Shown: positions 59,973 to 64,000 of the stretch, piece after piece
Layout: each line of letters opens with the position of its first letter
Position numbering within the stretch: the first letter of the stretch is position 1
Origin: Saposhnikovia divaricata
Lineage: Eukaryota; Streptophyta; Magnoliopsida; Apiales; Apiaceae
NCBI GenBank assembly: GCA_036435485.1
Contig: CM071598.1
Span: 173,920,148-173,984,147, forward strand
Direction: 5' to 3'
Length of the DNA stretch: 64,000 nt
Position numbers and translations under genes: made by a program
Notes under the pieces: generated by a model
Seen by the model: only the letters and a program-made list of their open reading frames with translations
The model's database searches: none
Told to the model about the DNA's origin: nothing

Positions 59973-62900
59973 TCAGTTTGAAAACAAGTGGGGGTACTTT
60001 TCTTGCATTGCGCTTTCAAGTTCCCAGGTGGATTCTTCCACATTGTGGTTCTGCCACAAAACTCTGACTAGCTGAATGACCTTGTTTCGGAGCACTTGTT
60101 CTTTCCGGTCTATGATTTCCACAGGTTGCTCCACATAGGTCAGGTCTGGTTGCATGTCCACTTGCTCATACTCTACAATATGCTTTGCATCCGGATTATA
60201 CTTCCTCAGCATCGAAACATGGAACACATTGTGCACCTGCTGTAGATTCGGGGGCAATGCGAGTTCATAAGCTAGTTCCCCAATCCGTCTCAAGATCTCA
60301 AATGGTCCAATGTATCTGGGACTCAGCTTTCCTTTCTTCCCAAATCTCATTAAACCTTTCCAAGGTGACACTTTCAAGAACACTAGGTCCCCTACCTCGT
60401 ATTCCTTGCCTTTCCGAGCTAAGTCGGCATATTTCTTTTGTCGATCCTGGGCTGCTACCAACCGTCCTCTGATTAGATCTACTGCATCTTTAGTTCGTTG
60501 GACCACTTCGGGCCCGAGCATCTTTCGCTCTCCAACTTCATCCCAATACAAGGGAGATCGACATTTTCTTCCATAAAGGGCCTCATAAGGTGGCATCCCA
60601 ATGCTTGAATGATAACTGTTATTATAGGAGAACTCAACCAATGGCAAGTGATCATCCCAACTTCCTTTGAAGTCTATCGCGTAGACTCTCAACATATCCT
60701 CTAACGTTTGGATGGTCCTTTCACTTTGCCCATCTGTCTGGGGGTGGTAGGCTGTGCTCATGTTCAGCCGGGTCCCTACACATTCTTGAAAACTTCTCCA
60801 AAACCTGGAGTTAAATCTAGGATCTCGATCGGATACTATTGCGACTGGGACTCCATGTCGCGCCACTATCTCTTTTAAGTAGATGTCCACTAGTCTATCG
60901 ACCGTGTACCTTTCGTTGATCGGGAGAAAGTGAGCCGATTTCGTCAGTCGATCTACAACTACCCATATGGTGTCATGATTATCCTTGGTCCTGGGTAACC
61001 CTACTACGAAATCCATGGCTATATGTTCCCATTTCCATTCTGGAATCTCTAAGGGATGTAGAAGTTCGCTGGGTTTCTGGTGCTCTGCCTTCACTCGTTG
61101 GCAGGTCAAGCATCTGCTTACCCACTCTGCTACGTCCTTTTTCATATTGGGCCACCAGTAATACTCCTTCAAATCCCTGTACATTTTAGTGCTACCGGGG
61201 TGCACTGAGTATCTTGAGTTGTGTGCCTCATTTAAAATCTCATCCTTGAGCTCCTGAACATTTGGGATCCATATCCTGTATGTGTACCTCATGATCCCTT
61301 CCTTGTCTCTTTCGCACTTAATTTCCTCCCCGGTCATTAGCTCTTCTGTGGAGTTCTTTTCTTCCTCCATCATCCGTTCCTGGCACAGCCTAATCTTTTC
61401 TAGTAATGGAGGTTGGATTCTAATTTCCATCAACTTTTCTTGGCCCTCTCCAGGTAACTTAACCTCGATTTCCAACTTCTCAAAATCCTTCACTAGCTCT
61501 TTCTCTGAAGTTATCATCTTGAGCTTCTCTTTCCGACTAAGGGCGTCAGCCACCACATTAGCTTTGCCCGGGTGATAGCGAATTTCACAGTCGTAATCCT
61601 TGATTAACTCTAACCACCTCCTCTGGCGCATGTTAAGCTCTTTCTGAGTGAAAATGTATTTGAGGCTCTTATGGTCTGTGTAAATCTCGCATTTTTCCCC
61701 ATACAGGTAGTGTCTCCAAATCTTTAAAGCGAAGACTATGGCTGCTAGTTCTAGATCATGCGTGGGATATCTGACTTCATAATCCTTCAATTGCCTAGAC
61801 GCATATGCTATTACCTTGCCGTGCTGCATAAGCACGCATCCCAGTCCTTTATGCGAAGCATCACTGTAAATCACGAAATCTCCTTTTCCATCAGGTAATG
61901 CCAGCACTGGGGCTGTCACCAGCCTCTTCTTTAACTCTTGGAAACTCTTCTCGCATTTCTCAGTCCATTCAAATTTCTCGGTTTTACGGGTAAGTCGAGT
62001 TAATGGAGCTGCGAGTTTCGCAAAGTCTTGGACAAATCTCCTGTAATATCCGGCAAGTCCAATGAAACTCCTCACCTCGGTTGGAGTAGTTGGCCGTTCC
62101 CAGTTTGAAACTGCTTCTATCTTGGAGGGGTCAACCAACACTCCTTCTCTATTGATCACGTGCCCTAAGAATTGTACCTCATTTTTCCAAAACTCACACT
62201 TGGAGAACTTGGCATATAACTGCTCTTTCCTGAGTATTTCTAAGGTTATCCTTAAATGTTTAGCGTGTTCTGCCTCTGTCCTTGAGTAGATGAGAATATC
62301 ATCAATGAAAACTATCACGAATTTGTCCAAATATTCCTTGAACACTCTATTCATTAGGTCCATGAAGGCTGCTGGGGCGTTGGTCAATCCAAATGACATA
62401 ACTAAGAACTCATAATGTCCATATCTGGTGCGGAATGCAGTCTTCGGGATATCTTCAGGTTTGATCTTCAGTTGGTGATATCCTGTTCTCAAATCAATCT
62501 TAGAGAAGTATTCAGCTCCTCTTAGTTGGTCAAACAGATCGTCTATCCTAGGCAATGGTTACTTATTCTTTATGGTTAGCTTGTTCAATTCTCTGTAGTC
62601 GATGCATAACCTCATACTTCCATCCTTTTTCTTAACAAACAACACTGGTGCGCCCCAAGGCGACACACTGGGCCTTATCATGCCCTTATCCAACAATTCA
62701 TGTAATTGTTCAGCTAGCTCCTTCATTTCTATTGGGGCTAGTCGGTACGGGGCCTTCGAAACTGGCGCCGTCCCCGGGGCTAATTCGATGGCAAACTCAA
62801 TTACCCTATCAGGTGGTAGTCCGGGAAGATCTTGTGGGAACACGTCCTCGAACTCATTAACTACCCGAATGTCTTGCAATCTTGGCACTTCCTTCTGAGT

Positions 62901-64000
62901 GTCTATAACGTAGGCTAAATAAGCCTCGTTCCCTTTTCGTAACAATCTCTTGGTTTGCGCCATAGTCAGAATTTTCTGGGTCTGTCGCATCCCCTTAAAC
63001 ACTATTTCTTTCTTCCCTGGGGTTTTTAACTTAACCTTTTTCCCTTTACAATCTATCTGCGCATCATTGCGAGACAACCAATCCATACCCAAAATGACAT
63101 CGAATTCCCCTAGCTTAAAAGGAATTAAATCAACATAGAAGGATCGTCCTCCTATTTCTAGCTTACAATCGGGGTGAATTTGATTAACCGGTACGATTTC
63201 CTGATTAGCTATTTCTACTAGTAAGGAATCTCTTAGTTGCTGGGTTTTAAGTTTCAACTTATGCGCAAAATCTCTAGATATAAAAGACTTAGTTGCTCCT
63301 GAATCAAATAAGACATTTGCACTGACTGAATTAAGAGAAAAAGTACCTGCTATCACATCTGTGTCCCTCACGGCATCTTGTACTGACATATTGAAAGTCC
63401 TAGCAGTTGGTGGCCTATTTGAGGCAACCTTGCTTGCTCCTGATGCTGCTGGTTTGTTCTTTGGGCAATCCTTCCTCATGTGCCCTCGCTGTCCACACTG
63501 GAAACAGGTTGTGCTGTTAGGGACGACCGTGGTGCAAGAGGTGGCATAATGCCCAGCTCGCCCACACTTATAACAGTTTATCTGCTTCAGGTTGCACACC
63601 CCGGAGTGCCTCTTCCCACAAGTAGCACACAATGGCAATGGAGGTCGAGAAGGGTTGGAACGGGACATTCCTGATTGGTGGCCGCCCTGGCTCACACTTA
63701 CACTCGCAGATGGTTTAAACCCTACACTCCTCCCTGGTAGGGAAACCGCTCCTCGATTAAACTTGGTTGGGGGTTTTCCTCCAGCGGATCTTCCGCCCAT
63801 ACTAACATGCTTTCTCTTTATCCCCCCTTTTTCTCTCTCTCTCTGCATCTGATCACTACCAGCCTCCACAATGGTTGCCTTCTGCACCAAGGTGGCATAA
63901 TCTGTAATCTCTAAAACAGCCACCCTATTCTGGATCCACTGTTTCAGCCCTTGTTGAAACCTGTTAGCTTTCTTCTCTTCTGTATCTACAAACTCTGGCA
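59973..64000 (-). pseudogene. Element B gag-pol, 5' end outside the window, one internal stop
   Basis: One frame runs from the right edge to 59973, broken only by TAA at 62559-62561, where A has a Tyr codon. Gag end: three zinc knuckles, one variant (CATC...H...C) and two CX2CX4HX4C (about 63465-63630). Protease: LFDSGATKSF with Asp at about 63303-63305. RT: FIDD near 62298-62309. RNase H acids in YSDAS, HDLEL, YTDHKS and VADAL are all present. Integrase: HHCC domain (H445, H452, C482, C485 of the 860-residue downstream segment) and D515, D576, E612, the last two with DD35E spacing. A chromodomain-like tail ends at 59973. Except for the stop, every catalytic residue I looked for is intact. 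Confidence 0.94.

Larger units (their letters stand above)
55389..64000 (-). mobile_element. Ty3/gypsy Tekay-type element B, 3' part
   Basis: A 4.55 kb 3' LTR, a polypurine tract and a near-intact gag-pol frame continue past the right edge of the window. The family and domain order are those of element A. Only one stop is seen in about 4 kb of coding sequence, so it is the youngest or best preserved gypsy copy here. It is a possible relative of the copies that supplied enzymes to element C. Confidence 0.94.

Overview
This window is nuclear DNA of a flowering plant, most likely a eudicot. It is almost entirely nested LTR retrotransposons, with no rRNA, tRNA, CRISPR array or operon. Evidence: Ty1/copia and Ty3/gypsy polyproteins on both strands, primer-binding sites matching the 3' end of initiator tRNA-Met, 5-bp target-site duplications (TSDs), one non-autonomous hAT-like DNA transposon, and one broken kelch-type host gene. 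The species cannot be named; a vague resemblance of one extra ORF to proteins I remember from asterid genomes is weak support for an asterid.

Layout. (1) 1-4339: 3' part of a decayed Tork-like copia element (+) ending in a ~254 bp LTR. (2) 4340-5434 and 8583 onward: kelch/F-box-like gene remnant (+), its stop codon interrupted by a 3.15 kb hAT-like element (5432-8582) that carries a 176-bp tandem array. (3) 8591-~9940: AT-rich sequence with no gene I can support. (4) ~9943-29354: an old Ty3/gypsy element F (+), broken by a solo copia LTR (10957-12254) and by a complete 14.2 kb SIRE-like copia element G (14043-28210), and cut on the right by element A. (5) 29355-54978: Tekay-type chromovirus A (-), with a 4.3 kb 3' LTR, containing a solo LTR D1 (35046-36580) and a complete opposite-strand relative C (38046-51571, +). 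(6) 54979-55388: start of a second D-family LTR inserted in the 5' LTR of A, itself cut by (7) 55389-64000: Tekay element B (-), with a 4.55 kb 3' LTR and a gag-pol frame that has a single stop in the window.

Insertion order from nesting: F first, then the solo copia LTR, G and A in unresolved order, D1 and C into A, D2 into the 5' LTR of A, and B into D2.

The most interesting material is copia element G. Beyond gag and pol it carries a ~1,590-codon extra ORF of unknown function. That ORF is preceded by a spacer with a TATA-like site, a telo-box, a pyrimidine-rich leader and an array of the octamer TTCTCGAA. The LTR carries an array of the reverse complement, TTCGAGAA. Both fit the heat-shock-element core TTCnnGAA, so the LTR and the extra ORF may share a stress-responsive control logic. 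Other notable points are element C (clean LTRs around a ruined interior, so probably mobilised in trans), an acidic ORF upstream of gag in A, and the hAT insertion that supplies a replacement stop codon.
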